A stretch of 24,556 bases of DNA from Bacteroidales bacterium UBA4318 (GTDB lineage: Bacteria > Bacteroidota > Bacteroidia > Bacteroidales > UBA932): assembly GCA_002393895.1 (NCBI GenBank), contig DGUE01000085.1, forward strand, positions 1 through 24,556, written 5' to 3'. Below are positions 1-7,064 of the stretch, in pieces. Under the pieces are notes generated by a model that was given only the letters and a program-made list of their open reading frames with translations, made no database searches and was not told where the DNA came from. A program made the position numbers and the translations under genes. The stretch's first letter is position 1. Every line of letters starts with the position of its first letter.

Positions 1-783
1 CATGCGGAAGATGAACTGGCGGGCGACGACCTCGTTGCGGAAGGCTTTTCCGATCTGGGCGATGCCGAAGGGGATCTTCATGCGGCCGGTCTTCTGGACG
101 TTGATGTAGTCCACGAAGATGCCCTGGGCGGTCTCGGGGCGGAGATAAACGGTGTTTGCGCCTTCGCCGGTGGAGCCGAACTGGGTGCTGAACATCAAGT
201 TGAACTGGCGCACGTCCGTCCAGTTCTTGGTGCCGGAGATGGGGCAGACTATGCCGCAATCGAGGATAATCTGCTTGTATTCAGCGAGATCGTTCTCGTT
301 TTCGGCCTTGACGTAACGGTTGTGGACCTCTTCGTAGTGAGCCTTTTCGCGAAGGACGTTGGGGTTGGTTTCGCGGAATTTTGCCTCGTCGAAGGCCTCT
401 CCGAAGCGCTTGCGGCCCTTCTCTACCTCCTTGTTGATCTTCTCCTCTATCTTGGCGAGGTAGTCCTCGATGAGGACGTCTGCGCGATAGCGCTTCTTGG
501 AGTCGCGGTTATCGATGAGGGGGTCATTGAAGGCGGCCACGTGCCCGGAGGCAACCCAGGTGCTGGGGTGCATGAAGATGGCGGCGTCGATGCCGACGAT
601 GTTCTCGTTCAGGCGCACCATGGCCTGCCACCAGTAATTCTTGATATTGTTCTTGAGTTCCACGCCCAGCTGACCATAGTCATAAACGGCCGCAAGGCCG
701 TCGTAGATCTCGCTGGAAGGGAAGATAAATCCGTACTCTTTGCAGTGGGCAACCAGAATCTTGAAAAGTTCTTCTTGTGTCAT
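1..783 (-). CDS. glyS: Glycyl-tRNA synthetase, class II alpha2 type (partial, N-terminal 261 residues)
   Basis: Charges tRNA-Gly with glycine in the cytoplasm. The frame is open from an ATG at 783 to the window's left edge, so the C-terminal half, including the anticodon-binding domain, lies outside. The visible part begins [20 protein letters not shown] and shows the N-terminal class II catalytic core: the [20 protein letters not shown] segment near residues 20-40, the [25 protein letters not shown] region (about 64-88), and motif 2 near the cut end (RPETAQGIF, then GKAFRNEV), which binds ATP and the acceptor end. The sequence type is the dimeric single-chain enzyme used by Bacteroidetes, archaea and eukaryotes, not the alpha2beta2 glyQ/glyS enzyme. 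It is last in the sufS-to-glyS run, 27 bases after folK, and probably co-transcribed. No frameshift or missing motif is seen in this part. Confidence 0.96.
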   Translation of the reverse strand, partial: MTQEELFKILVAHCKEYGFIFPSSEIYDGLAAVYDYGQLGVELKNNIKNYWWQAMVRLNENIVGIDAAIFMHPSTWVASGHVAAFNDPLIDNRDSKKRYRADVLIEDYLAKIEEKINKEVEKGRKRFGEAFDEAKFRETNPNVLREKAHYEEVHNRYVKAENENDLAEYKQIILDCGIVCPISGTKNWTDVRQFNLMFSTQFGSTGEGANTVYLRPETAQGIFVDYINVQKTGRMKIPFGIAQIGKAFRNEVVARQFIFRM

Positions 784-810
784 TTTTCTATTATTTCTAA
801 TCTTACAAAT

Positions 811-1236
811 TTAATCATTTTTCATTACCTGCTCCAGCAGCGGCTTGATGTATGGCCGCGTTTCTATCTGGTGATGAGGGATAGTCAGCTCGGGCGTATC
901 CATCTGCACTTTTCCGAAGAGAAGGATGTCGATGTCTACGATGCGGTTGTGGTAGATGCGGGTGCCGTCCGGGGCAAACTGCGGCTGGTCCGTGCGGCCC
1001 ATGCGACGCTCTATGTCCTTGCAGATGGCGAGGATGGATTCGGGGCGTTTTCTGGAGCTGTAGCGCACGACGCAGTTCAGGAAAGGCGGGCCGTCGAAGC
1101 CGCATGCCTCCGTGGTAACAAGGTCCGAAAGGGCCTCGTAGCGCCCCAGAATTCCGTTCAGGAAACTCAGGGCCGACATTATGTTGGCTTTCCTGGCTCC
1201 GATGTTGCTGCCAAGGGCAAGATATAGTTTTGCCAT
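811..1236 (-). CDS. folK: 2-amino-4-hydroxy-6-hydroxymethyldihydropteridine pyrophosphokinase (HPPK)
   Basis: Transfers pyrophosphate from ATP to 6-hydroxymethyl-7,8-dihydropterin, the step before dihydropteroate synthase in folate synthesis; cytoplasmic. The 141-residue length is normal for a stand-alone HPPK. Family motifs are in order: LALGSNIG at residues 6-13, GPPFLN near 49-54 (pterin loop), and the R..HNR.VDIDILLFG block near 92-109 with the two metal-binding aspartates, then LTIPH. The ATG at 1236 sits five bases after the sufT stop, so translation is probably coupled. The gene is not fused to folB or folP and neither is in the window. Its place behind suf genes is a housekeeping-operon arrangement and does not suggest an Fe-S role. 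Confidence 0.95.
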   Translation of the reverse strand: MAKLYLALGSNIGARKANIMSALSFLNGILGRYEALSDLVTTEACGFDGPPFLNCVVRYSSRKRPESILAICKDIERRMGRTDQPQFAPDGTRIYHNRIVDIDILLFGKVQMDTPELTIPHHQIETRPYIKPLLEQVMKND

Positions 1237-1241
1237 AATTT

Positions 1242-1604
1242 CTATTCTAGTTCAGGGTCCATTCCAAGCGCCACCCGGGCTTCGTCGGAGAGCATGCTCT
1301 GGTCCCAGACGGGCTCGAAAGTGAGGTCTATCGTGCATTTCTTAACCCCGGGGGTCATCTCCACACTGTTCTGCACATCGGCCATAACCTCGTCCGCCAT
1401 AGGGCAGTTCGGGGCGGTGAAGGTCATTTTTATATACACCTCGCGGGCCTTGCTGATGTTAAGCTCGTAAATGAGCCCGAGGTCGTAGATGTTTACCGGA
1501 ATCTCCGGGTCGTACACCTGCTTGAGGGCAAGGATTACCGCGTCATAGAGGGGGGCGAGCTCCTTCACATCTTCGGGGGTGAGTATTTCGTTCTGTTCAG
1601 ACAT
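1242..1604 (-). CDS. sufT: SufT/MIP18-family Fe-S assembly protein (DUF59, PaaD-like)
   Basis: A 120-residue one-domain protein of the DUF59/MIP18 family, whose members help mature iron-sulfur proteins. Visible hallmarks are YDPEIPVNIYDLGLIYEL (residues 31-48) and TFTAPNCPMADEVMADVQ (61-78), with the conserved cysteine C67, followed by the C-terminal FEPVWDQSMLSDEAR. The last of these is usual in the SUF-linked branch and unlike the phenylacetate-oxygenase PaaD branch. The ATG at 1604 lies inside the end of sufE (8-base overlap), so the two are translationally coupled. The neighbours sufS and sufE support the assignment. The molecular function of SufT is less settled than that of SufS or SufE. 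Family confidence is high; the symbol is by context. Confidence 0.9.
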   Translation of the reverse strand: MSEQNEILTPEDVKELAPLYDAVILALKQVYDPEIPVNIYDLGLIYELNISKAREVYIKMTFTAPNCPMADEVMADVQNSVEMTPGVKKCTIDLTFEPVWDQSMLSDEARVALGMDPELE

Positions 1605-2010
1605 TCTTTTCTGCCTCCTTGCGTATGGTTTCTATCATCGAATTAAGCCCGTTCGCGCGGGTGGGGGAGAGGTTGGCCCGGAGGCCGATCTGCTCCACAA
1701 AGCCGAAGTCGTCTGCGGCGATCTCGGCTGCGCTGCGGCCGTTGTAGACCTGGATCAGCAGGGAAATTATCCCCTTTGTGATTATGGCGTCGCTGTCGGC
1801 GCGGAAGAAAACCTTGCCGTCCTTAGCCGTGGCATCCAGCCAAACTCTTGACTGACAGCCTTTTATGAGGCGGTCGTCGGTCTTGAGTTCCACGGGGAAC
1901 ACGTCCAGGTTCTTGCCTAACTCGATGAGATATTCGTATTTGTCCAGCCACTCGTCGAACATGGAAAACTCTTCGACCACAGCAGCTTTTGCTTCTTCCA
2001 ATGTGTTCAT
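1597..2010 (-). CDS. sufE: Cysteine desulfuration protein SufE
   Basis: Accepts the persulfide sulfur from SufS and passes it to the SUF scaffold. The 137-residue size fits the family. The active-site loop LIKGCQSRVWL puts the acceptor cysteine at residue 52. The middle part FFRADSDAIITKGIISLLIQVYNGRSAAEI and the end FVEQIGLRANLSPTRANGLNSMIETI are typical of SufE. I chose the ATG at 2010: it overlaps the sufS TGA as ATGA and gives the standard N-terminus MNTLEEAKAAVVEEF. A longer reading of this frame begins at 2139, but its extra 43 residues lie inside sufS in another frame and look like no SufE. The gene also holds a near-parS 16-mer (1886-1901). Confidence 0.95.
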   Translation of the reverse strand: MNTLEEAKAAVVEEFSMFDEWLDKYEYLIELGKNLDVFPVELKTDDRLIKGCQSRVWLDATAKDGKVFFRADSDAIITKGIISLLIQVYNGRSAAEIAADDFGFVEQIGLRANLSPTRANGLNSMIETIRKEAEKNV

Positions 2011-3233
2011 TTCAACATCTTTATGGCCTTTCGCAGGCATTCTACAAAATATTCCGCCTCGCCCAGCGTGTTGTACGCAGCGAAGGATGCGCGCAGCATC
2101 CCGGTGACTCCGAAGCGGTCCATAAGGGGTTCCGCGCACATCTGCCCGGAGCGGACCGCTATCCCCATCTTGTCCAGGATCAGGGCTAGGTCTTCGTGAT
2201 GCGCGCCTGCTACGCTGAAAGAAAACAGGGGGATCTTTTTCGTCCTGTCTTCCGGATTCCCGTAGAGGGTAATGTCCGGGGAAGAGGTGAGGGCATCTAG
2301 GACATACGCCTTCACGGCATCCTGTTCTTTCTCTATCTCGCTGTCTCTCATCTGTTTACACATTTCTATAGCAGGGATAAGGGTGGGGGTTCCGGAGATA
2401 TTCTGGGTGCCGGCCTCGAACCTGCGGGGCACGGGCGCAAAACTGGTCTTTTCCCAACTTACGGATTCTATCATCTCGCCTCCGCCCATGTAGGGAGGCA
2501 GGGCCTCCAGCAGGGCCTTTTTGCCGTAGAGGACACCTACGCCAGGGGCGGCGAACATCTTATGCCCGGAGAAGGCATAGAAGTCGCAGCCCAGCTCCTG
2601 CACATTCGTAGGAAGATGAACTATTCCCTGGGCTCCATCCACCAGCACCAGCGTTCCGTTTTTATGGCAGATATCCACAATCTCCTTGATCGGGTTGATT
2701 ACGCCGAGCACGTTGGAAATTTGGGCGATGCAGCAGAGCCGTGTGCGGGAAGAGAGCGATTCCGACAGTTTCTGAAGAGAAAACTCACCACGCGAATCTA
2801 TAGGTATCTTTTTGATTTTCAACCCATTACGGCCAGAAACAAGCTGCCAGGGCACGATATTCGAGTGGTGCTCGCTCTCCGCTATGAGGATTTCGTCTCC
2901 TGGAGCAAAGAAAGCGGAGTGTTCCAGGCAGGCGACGAGCAGATTAATCGAATGCGTTGTGCCAGAAGTGAAAACGATTTCTTCCGGGCAGGACGCCCCA
3001 ACAAAACCGGCAACGGCAGCGCGGGCAGCTTCGTAGCGATCTGTTGCATCGACCGCAGTCTTGTGGACAGCGCGGTGGAGATTGGAGTTATGCTTCAGGC
3101 TCATGTCCTCCCACTCCTGAATAACCGTCATCGGGCGCAAGGAAGTAGCGGCATTGTCCAGATATACCAGATCCTTGCCGTAAACCTTCTCCTTCAACTG
3201 AGGGAAATATGAGCGAAGCGTATCAATGTTCAT
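2007..3233 (-). CDS. sufS: Cysteine desulfurase SufS (class II, PLP-dependent)
   Basis: Removes sulfur from L-cysteine to give alanine and an enzyme persulfide for Fe-S cluster building. The 408-residue length is normal. It shows YLDNAATSLRP (24-34), the cofactor aspartate in LVDGAQG (197-203), the PLP Schiff-base lysine K225 in FSGHKMF, and the active-site cysteine C366 in RSGQMCAEPLM, in the short loop typical of SufS and unlike IscS. The ATG at 3233 is chosen because MNIDTLRSYFPQLKEKV is the usual start; a longer frame back to 3383 would run across the promoter and into ruvA. It heads the run sufS-sufE-sufT-folK-glyS and has its own -7 box at 3255-3262. The scaffold genes sufBCD are not next to it. 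Confidence 0.96.
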   Translation of the reverse strand: MNIDTLRSYFPQLKEKVYGKDLVYLDNAATSLRPMTVIQEWEDMSLKHNSNLHRAVHKTAVDATDRYEAARAAVAGFVGASCPEEIVFTSGTTHSINLLVACLEHSAFFAPGDEILIAESEHHSNIVPWQLVSGRNGLKIKKIPIDSRGEFSLQKLSESLSSRTRLCCIAQISNVLGVINPIKEIVDICHKNGTLVLVDGAQGIVHLPTNVQELGCDFYAFSGHKMFAAPGVGVLYGKKALLEALPPYMGGGEMIESVSWEKTSFAPVPRRFEAGTQNISGTPTLIPAIEMCKQMRDSEIEKEQDAVKAYVLDALTSSPDITLYGNPEDRTKKIPLFSFSVAGAHHEDLALILDKMGIAVRSGQMCAEPLMDRFGVTGMLRASFAAYNTLGEAEYFVECLRKAIKMLK

Positions 3234-3254
3234 ATCGCGTGCGAAATAGAAGAA

Positions 3255-3262
3255 CAAATGTA
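3255..3262 (-). promoter_or_regulatory. sufS promoter -7 box (TACATTTG)
   Basis: Read on the minus strand the bases are TACATTTG, a full match to the Bacteroidetes -7 consensus TAnnTTTG. A transcript would start near 3248, giving a leader of about 15 bases before the sufS ATG. The -33 position at the usual spacing reads TCG, one base from TTG. The box is one arm of a perfect inverted repeat whose other arm is the ruvA -7 box. Confidence 0.6.
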
Positions 3263-3274
3263 GCAATTTTTGCC

Positions 3275-3282
3275 TACATTTG
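3275..3282 (+). promoter_or_regulatory. ruvA promoter -7 box (TACATTTG)
   Basis: TACATTTG on the plus strand fully matches TAnnTTTG. A transcript would start near 3289, about 17 bases before the ruvA ATG at 3306. I see no good TTG at the -33 position. It mirrors the sufS box, so the two promoters overlap face to back within 28 bases. Confidence 0.55.
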
Positions 3283-3305
3283 CGATAGATAAGAAGCAAG
3301 AAATT

Positions 3306-3899
3306 ATGATAGACTACATTTCCGGAAAAGTAGAAGAGTTGAATCCAACACAGGTGGTAATAGATAACAACGGTATTGGCCACAGGTTGGAGATTTCTCT
3401 GCAGACCTACGCGTTGCTTGAAGGCAAGTCCCAGGCAAAGGTTTTCGTGCAGACCCAGATAAACTCAAGAGACGGAAGCGAAGTAAGTTATGGCTTTGCA
3501 AATAAAGACGAAAGGTCTCTGTTTCAGTTAATTACAAGCGTATCTGGAATGGGAGCGGCATCGGCCCGCATGGTTCTTTCATCTTTATCTGCAGACGAAT
3601 TCCGTCAGGCAGTCCTGTCAGAAAACGTCAACCTGATCAAATCTATAAAAGGCATTGGGTTAAAGACTGCACAAAGGCTTGTTCTGGAACTGAAAGACAA
3701 GATAGTAGAAGGAGCCGGAAGCGATTCAAGTACTCTGTTTACTGTTGCATCGAGCGAAGTTGTAGACGAGGCAACATCTGCTCTGGTAATGCTAGGCTTC
3801 AACAAAGCAAATATTCAGAAAGCAATTCAGCAGATACTGAAACAGCAGCCAACAGCAAAGGTTGAAGATATAATCAAAGCTGCACTTAAGATGCTCTGA
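3306..3899 (+). CDS. ruvA: Holliday junction branch-migration protein RuvA
   Basis: Binds four-way DNA junctions as a tetramer and loads the RuvB motor during recombination repair. The product has 197 residues, the normal size. The N-terminal OB-fold begins MIDYISGKVEEL. The middle domain has the two helix-hairpin-helix motifs SVSGMGAASARMVL and SIKGIGLKTAQRLVLELK, and the C-terminal three-helix domain that contacts RuvB ends at AALKML. The ATG at 3306 is chosen because IDYISGKVE is the conserved start; an upstream ATG at 3270 would add 12 residues and begin inside the promoter. ruvB is about 7 kb away, on the other strand, with no ruvC in the window. The stop is immediately followed, with no spacer, by the end of mnmG on the other strand. 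Base composition is A+T-rich relative to later genes. Confidence 0.95.
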   Translation: MIDYISGKVEELNPTQVVIDNNGIGHRLEISLQTYALLEGKSQAKVFVQTQINSRDGSEVSYGFANKDERSLFQLITSVSGMGAASARMVLSSLSADEFRQAVLSENVNLIKSIKGIGLKTAQRLVLELKDKIVEGAGSDSSTLFTVASSEVVDEATSALVMLGFNKANIQKAIQQILKQQPTAKVEDIIKAALKML

Positions 3900-5765
3900 T
3901 TATCTCCCGAAATATACAAGGAGAACGGAAATATCTGCCGGAGAAACGCCAGAAATCCTGGATGCTTGCGCTATGGTCCTTGGGCTATAGCGTTTTAATT
4001 TTTGCCGGCATTCAATAGTTAGACCAGACACACGGTCAAAATCGAAATCGTCAGGAATAAACAAATCCTCAAGCGAGTGAAGCTTCTGGGCCATGCGTTT
4101 CTCGCGCTCAATATACCCACGATACTTAAGAGTAATCTCTACAGATTCTATAACCTTTCTATCAGATATATATGTTCCACGTGGAACAAGTTTAAGCAAA
4201 TCTCCAAGAGAAACCTCAGGCCGCAAAGCGATTTCAGAGATCTTTTTCGAGTCTCCAAGCGGCGAAGAACCTACAGATTGCAAATAATCATTTGCCTGCT
4301 TAGAACTGATATTGGTAGTATCGCAGAAGGATGTAAGTGCGCTCACATCTTCATACTTCTTCATGGTCATTGAATAGCGTTCTTCGCTGGCGAGCCCAAT
4401 CGAATGAGACAATCCTGTCAATCGTTCATCGGCATTATCCTGCCTTAAAAGGACACGGTATTCAGCCCTGGAAGTAAACATACGATAAGGTTCATCGACA
4501 CCCTTCGTTGTAAGATCGTCTATCAGCACGCCGATATAGGAGCTGTCTCTTCCCAGTATGAAAGGATCCTTTTCATTAATCTTCTGGTGGGCATTGATTC
4601 CGGCCAGAAGGCCCTGTGCGGCAGCTTCTTCATATCCGGTAGTACCATTGACCTGGCCAGCAAGGAAGAGATTTTCGACGAGCTTGGACTCAAGCGAACT
4701 TCTTAATTGAGAAGGATCGAAGTAGTCGTATTCCACCGCATAAGCAGGGCGGAAAATCTTAACATTTTCAAGACCTTTGATTGCATGAAGAGCATCTAAC
4801 TGAACAGCAAGAGGAAGAGAAGACGAGAAACCCTGGAGATAATACTCGTTCGTCCATCGGCCCTCCGGCTCAAGAAAAAGCTGGTGAGCATTATTCTCAG
4901 GAAAGACCCTGAGTTTATCTTCTATGCTCGGACAATACCTGGGTCCCTTTCCGGAAATAATCCCGGTAAAAAGCGGAGAGTCCTCAAAACCGGAACGGAG
5001 AATATCGTGAACTTTCTCATTAGTGTGAAGGATATAGCAGTTCATCTGCTTCCCCTCCCTTTGCACAGAAGACAGCTCCGGAAGAAAACTGAACCTGTCG
5101 GGATCTTCGTCTCCCAACTGAATCTGCAAGGCAGAAGTATCAACAGAAGAAATATCTATCCTGGGGGGAGTACCAGTCTTCATACGACCAGTAGTAAGCC
5201 CCCTTTCCACGAGCTGGGATGTCAGACCAAGGGAAGGTTTCTCACCGATGCGTCCTCCGGCAAATACCGTTCGGCCGATAAAAATTTTCCCGTCAAGGAA
5301 GGTTCCGGCAGTCAAAACAAGCGCTTTACACTTAAAAATTGCTCCGGTATTTGTGCGGACGCCGCAAATTTTTGAATTCTCAAAGAGAAAAGACGTGGCT
5401 AAATCCTCGTAAATATCTAATTTACAGTTACTTTCGAGGATTTTGCGCCATGCAAGAGAAAACTGGATTTTATCGCACTGTGCACGAGGGCTCCACATGG
5501 CAGGACCCTTACTCTTGTTGAGCATCCGGAACTGGAGGGTAGTAGCATCCGTAACCAGCCCGGTAAACCCTCCAAGAGCATCTATCTCCTTGACTATCTG
5601 ACCTTTAGCTATGCCGCCAATCGCAGGATTGCAACTCATTTTTGCAAACCCGGTCATATCCATAGATATCAATAGCACAGAACTGCCGAGATTAGCAGCA
5701 GCCATAGCGGCCTCGCATCCGGCATGGCCGCCACCTATTACTATAATATCATAGAAATTCTCCAT
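3900..5765 (-). CDS. mnmG: tRNA uridine-5-carboxymethylaminomethyl modification enzyme MnmG (GidA)
   Basis: FAD enzyme that, with MnmE, modifies wobble uridine 34 of several tRNAs. The 621-residue length is normal. The Rossmann FAD motif [10 protein letters not shown] begins at residue 11, followed by [52 protein letters not shown] and RYCPSIEDK. Further on are [19 protein letters not shown] and [20 protein letters not shown]. The C-terminal helical MnmE/tRNA-binding region begins around residue 460. The start at 5765 is chosen over one six codons upstream because [13 protein letters not shown] is the family start and it abuts the ybeY stop (TAATG, one-base overlap). The 3' third contains a perfect parS palindrome (4173-4188) that encodes part of LVPRGTY. 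In many bacteria gidA lies near the replication origin. mnmE is not in the window. Confidence 0.97.
   Translation of the reverse strand: MENFYDIIVIGGGHAGCEAAMAAANLGSSVLLISMDMTGFAKMSCNPAIGGIAKGQIVKEIDALGGFTGLVTDATTLQFRMLNKSKGPAMWSPRAQCDKIQFSLAWRKILESNCKLDIYEDLATSFLFENSKICGVRTNTGAIFKCKALVLTAGTFLDGKIFIGRTVFAGGRIGEKPSLGLTSQLVERGLTTGRMKTGTPPRIDISSVDTSALQIQLGDEDPDRFSFLPELSSVQREGKQMNCYILHTNEKVHDILRSGFEDSPLFTGIISGKGPRYCPSIEDKLRVFPENNAHQLFLEPEGRWTNEYYLQGFSSSLPLAVQLDALHAIKGLENVKIFRPAYAVEYDYFDPSQLRSSLESKLVENLFLAGQVNGTTGYEEAAAQGLLAGINAHQKINEKDPFILGRDSSYIGVLIDDLTTKGVDEPYRMFTSRAEYRVLLRQDNADERLTGLSHSIGLASEERYSMTMKKYEDVSALTSFCDTTNISSKQANDYLQSVGSSPLGDSKKISEIALRPEVSLGDLLKLVPRGTYISDRKVIESVEITLKYRGYIEREKRMAQKLHSLEDLFIPDDFDFDRVSGLTIECRQKLKRYSPRTIAQASRISGVSPADISVLLVYFGR
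4173..4188. other. parS-like centromere site (ParB-binding 16-bp palindrome)
   Basis: TGTTCCACGTGGAACA is a perfect 16-base palindrome and matches the bacterial parS form TGTTNCACGTGNAACA at every fixed position. ParB spreads from such sites and recruits SMC to origin regions. It lies inside mnmG and is the only full match I found by scanning the window for CACGTG cores. parA and parB are not in the window. Sequence identity is certain; function as parS is inferred. Confidence 0.8.
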
Positions 5766-6199
5766 TACCCGGCAATACCGCAAACTGCAGGAATCTGAGA
5801 AAGATAGTAATCCTCCTTAGACCGCATCATCTTCTGCTCTGAATCCGTATGATCATCATAACCTATCAGATGCAGGACTCCGTGAACCATAACCCTGTTC
5901 AACTCCTCAGAAAACTCCGTCCCATAGAAAGATGAATTATCCCGGACCGAATCGATGCTTATGAAAAGGTCGCCGGAAAGAACGTTTCCTTCGCAATAAT
6001 CAAAGGTGATGATATCTGTGAAGTAGTCGTGCTGGAGATACTTCATGTTCACATCAAGGATATAACTATCCGAGCAGAATATGATATTGATATCCCCTAT
6101 CTTCCTGATTTCGCTCTCGGCAACAAACTTCAGCCACTTGTTATTAAGTGACTTAGCTTTCAAATCAAATTTGATTCCTTCAGAAAAATACCTGATCAT
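5765..6199 (-). CDS. ybeY: Endoribonuclease YbeY (rRNA maturation RNase)
   Basis: Zinc-dependent RNase needed for 16S rRNA 3'-end maturation and ribosome quality control. The product has 144 residues from the ATG at 6199, with the Bacteroidetes-like N-terminus [11 protein letters not shown]. An ATG further up at 6265 would add 22 residues and run through the promoter, so it is not chosen. The UPF0054 signature is [20 protein letters not shown], with H106 and H110 as zinc ligands. The third ligand in the E. coli form (HGxLHLxGYDH) is displaced one place here by an extra Asp (H117). Upstream [11 protein letters not shown] matches the substrate-binding TDVLSF block. It precedes mnmG with a one-base overlap; both concern RNA maturation. 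Confidence 0.93.
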   Translation of the reverse strand: MIRYFSEGIKFDLKAKSLNNKWLKFVAESEIRKIGDINIIFCSDSYILDVNMKYLQHDYFTDIITFDYCEGNVLSGDLFISIDSVRDNSSFYGTEFSEELNRVMVHGVLHLIGYDDHTDSEQKMMRSKEDYYLSQIPAVCGIAG

Positions 6200-6219
6200 A
6201 GTGGCATAGTTTTCGCTTG

Positions 6220-6250
6220 CAAAGTTAAAAGCAAGTGTAGAGAAATGCAA
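6220..6250 (-). promoter_or_regulatory. ybeY-mnmG promoter (TTG-N20-TAACTTTG)
   Basis: On the minus strand, TTG at 6250-6248 is followed after 20 bases by TAACTTTG at 6227-6220, a full match to the Bacteroidetes pattern. The start would be near 6213, with a leader of about 13 bases before the YbeY ATG at 6199. This also supports the shorter YbeY. Confidence 0.7.
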
Positions 6251-6254
6251 AAAA

Positions 6255-6285
6255 TTGGAAATCAAATTTTTTATTTCTACCTTTG
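6255..6285 (+). promoter_or_regulatory. tonB promoter (TTG-N20-TACCTTTG)
   Basis: TTG at 6255-6257, 20 bases, then TACCTTTG at 6278-6285: a full Bacteroidetes-type promoter, four bases from the divergent ybeY promoter. Transcription would begin near 6292, about 26 bases before the tonB ATG at 6318. Confidence 0.7.
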
Positions 6286-6317
6286 GAAGTTAAACAAACC
6301 TAATTGAGTTCGTTAAT

Positions 6318-7007
6318 ATGGAAGTCAAGAAATCAGAAAAGGCGAGCCTGGGGAACAAGAGATTGCTCTTCACGGAAATCGGTTTCGTCCTTGCCCTGCT
6401 CGTTGTCTACGGAGCATTCGAATACAGCACCAAAGACAAGCAGACCAAAGCTCTCGAAGCTGAAGTAGGTCCTATCGAGGAAGAAGAGATGATTCCTATC
6501 ACACAGGAAACACCTCCTCCGCCGCCCGAAATGCCCCAAATCCCTGTCCTTTCAGACAATATCGACATCGTGGACGATGACCTTCAGGTAGAAGACAACA
6601 TCCTCAACCTTGAGGACGATGCAAACCTGGCTGTCGAAATCAAAGACTATGTCGACCAGGTTGAAGAGGAAGTAATCGAAGAAGAGGCAATTCCTTTCCA
6701 GCTGGTGGAAGATAAGCCCATGTTTATGGGTGGAGATGCTAACGCGTTCTCAAAATGGGTTAACGAACGTCTCCAGTACCCTGAAATTGCCAAGGAAAAC
6801 GGTATCCAGGGTCGAGTCCTTCTCCAGTTTGTGGTAGGAGCTGACGGTAAGGTTTCCAATGTTAAGGTTGTCCGTGGCGTGGATCCCGCACTGGATAAAG
6901 AAGCAGTCCGCGTGGTGCAGAGTTCTCCCAACTGGACTCCTGGCAAACAGCGCGACCGCGCAGTTAAGGTCACCTACACCTTCCCTGTTATCTTCCAGTT
7001 AAGGTAA
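6318..7007 (+). CDS. tonB: Energy transducer TonB
   Basis: Inner-membrane protein that passes proton-motive energy from ExbBD to TonB-dependent outer-membrane transporters. The 229-residue chain has a short positive N-terminus, one membrane anchor at about 16-36 (LLFTEIGFVLALLVVYGAFEY without its last residue is the core), then a periplasmic linker. The linker starts with a short proline run (ETPPPPPEMPQIP, 64-76) and is then strongly acidic (about 80-135, many Asp and Glu). The C-terminal TonB domain at about 140-229 contains LQYPEIAKENGIQGRV, the YP motif, and VVQSSPNWTPGKQRDRAV. This acidic-linker form is common in Bacteroidetes. It is a single gene with its own promoter and a terminator. 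exbB and exbD are not in the window, and Bacteroidetes usually have many tonB copies, so its partner transporter cannot be named. Confidence 0.93.
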   Translation: MEVKKSEKASLGNKRLLFTEIGFVLALLVVYGAFEYSTKDKQTKALEAEVGPIEEEEMIPITQETPPPPPEMPQIPVLSDNIDIVDDDLQVEDNILNLEDDANLAVEIKDYVDQVEEEVIEEEAIPFQLVEDKPMFMGGDANAFSKWVNERLQYPEIAKENGIQGRVLLQFVVGADGKVSNVKVVRGVDPALDKEAVRVVQSSPNWTPGKQRDRAVKVTYTFPVIFQLR

Positions 7008-7027
7008 TTTATTAATTTTCAACACTT

Positions 7028-7057
7028 AAGGCCGTCCCCAACCGGATGGCCTTTTTT
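7028..7057 (+). terminator. Rho-independent terminator after tonB
   Basis: AAGGCCGTCC (7028-7037) pairs with GGATGGCCTT (7044-7053) over ten base pairs with one G-U, a six-base loop, and a run of T at 7052-7057. It lies 20 bases after tonB and just before hflX. It is the only clear intrinsic terminator seen in the window. Confidence 0.85.
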
Positions 7058-7064
7058 AAATGAA

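Larger units (their letters stand above)
3255..3282. repeat. Perfect inverted repeat spanning the divergent sufS/ruvA promoters
   Basis: Arms CAAATGTAG (3255-3263) and CTACATTTG (3274-3282) are perfect reverse complements separated by ten bases. Each arm contains a complete -7 box, so the symmetry may simply come from two back-to-back promoters, or it may be an operator controlling both sides. Confidence 0.7.

Noticed and set aside
538..543. CACGTG core inside glyS as a further parS site
   Set aside because: Flanks read GGCCACGTGCCC, lacking the GTT and AAC arms needed for parS.
322..1227. 301-codon open frame on the plus strand at the left end
   Set aside because: Lies opposite glyS and folK, both of which show complete family motifs on the minus strand.
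3234..3383. 50-residue N-terminal extension of SufS
   Set aside because: It would cross the promoter region and overlap ruvA; the residues are unlike any SufS and the ATG at 3233 gives the standard N-terminus.
6216..6235. Small inverted repeat CTTGC-N10-GCAAG around the ybeY -7 box
   Set aside because: Five-base arms are too short to mean much in A+T-rich promoter DNA, and the -7 box explains the central bases.
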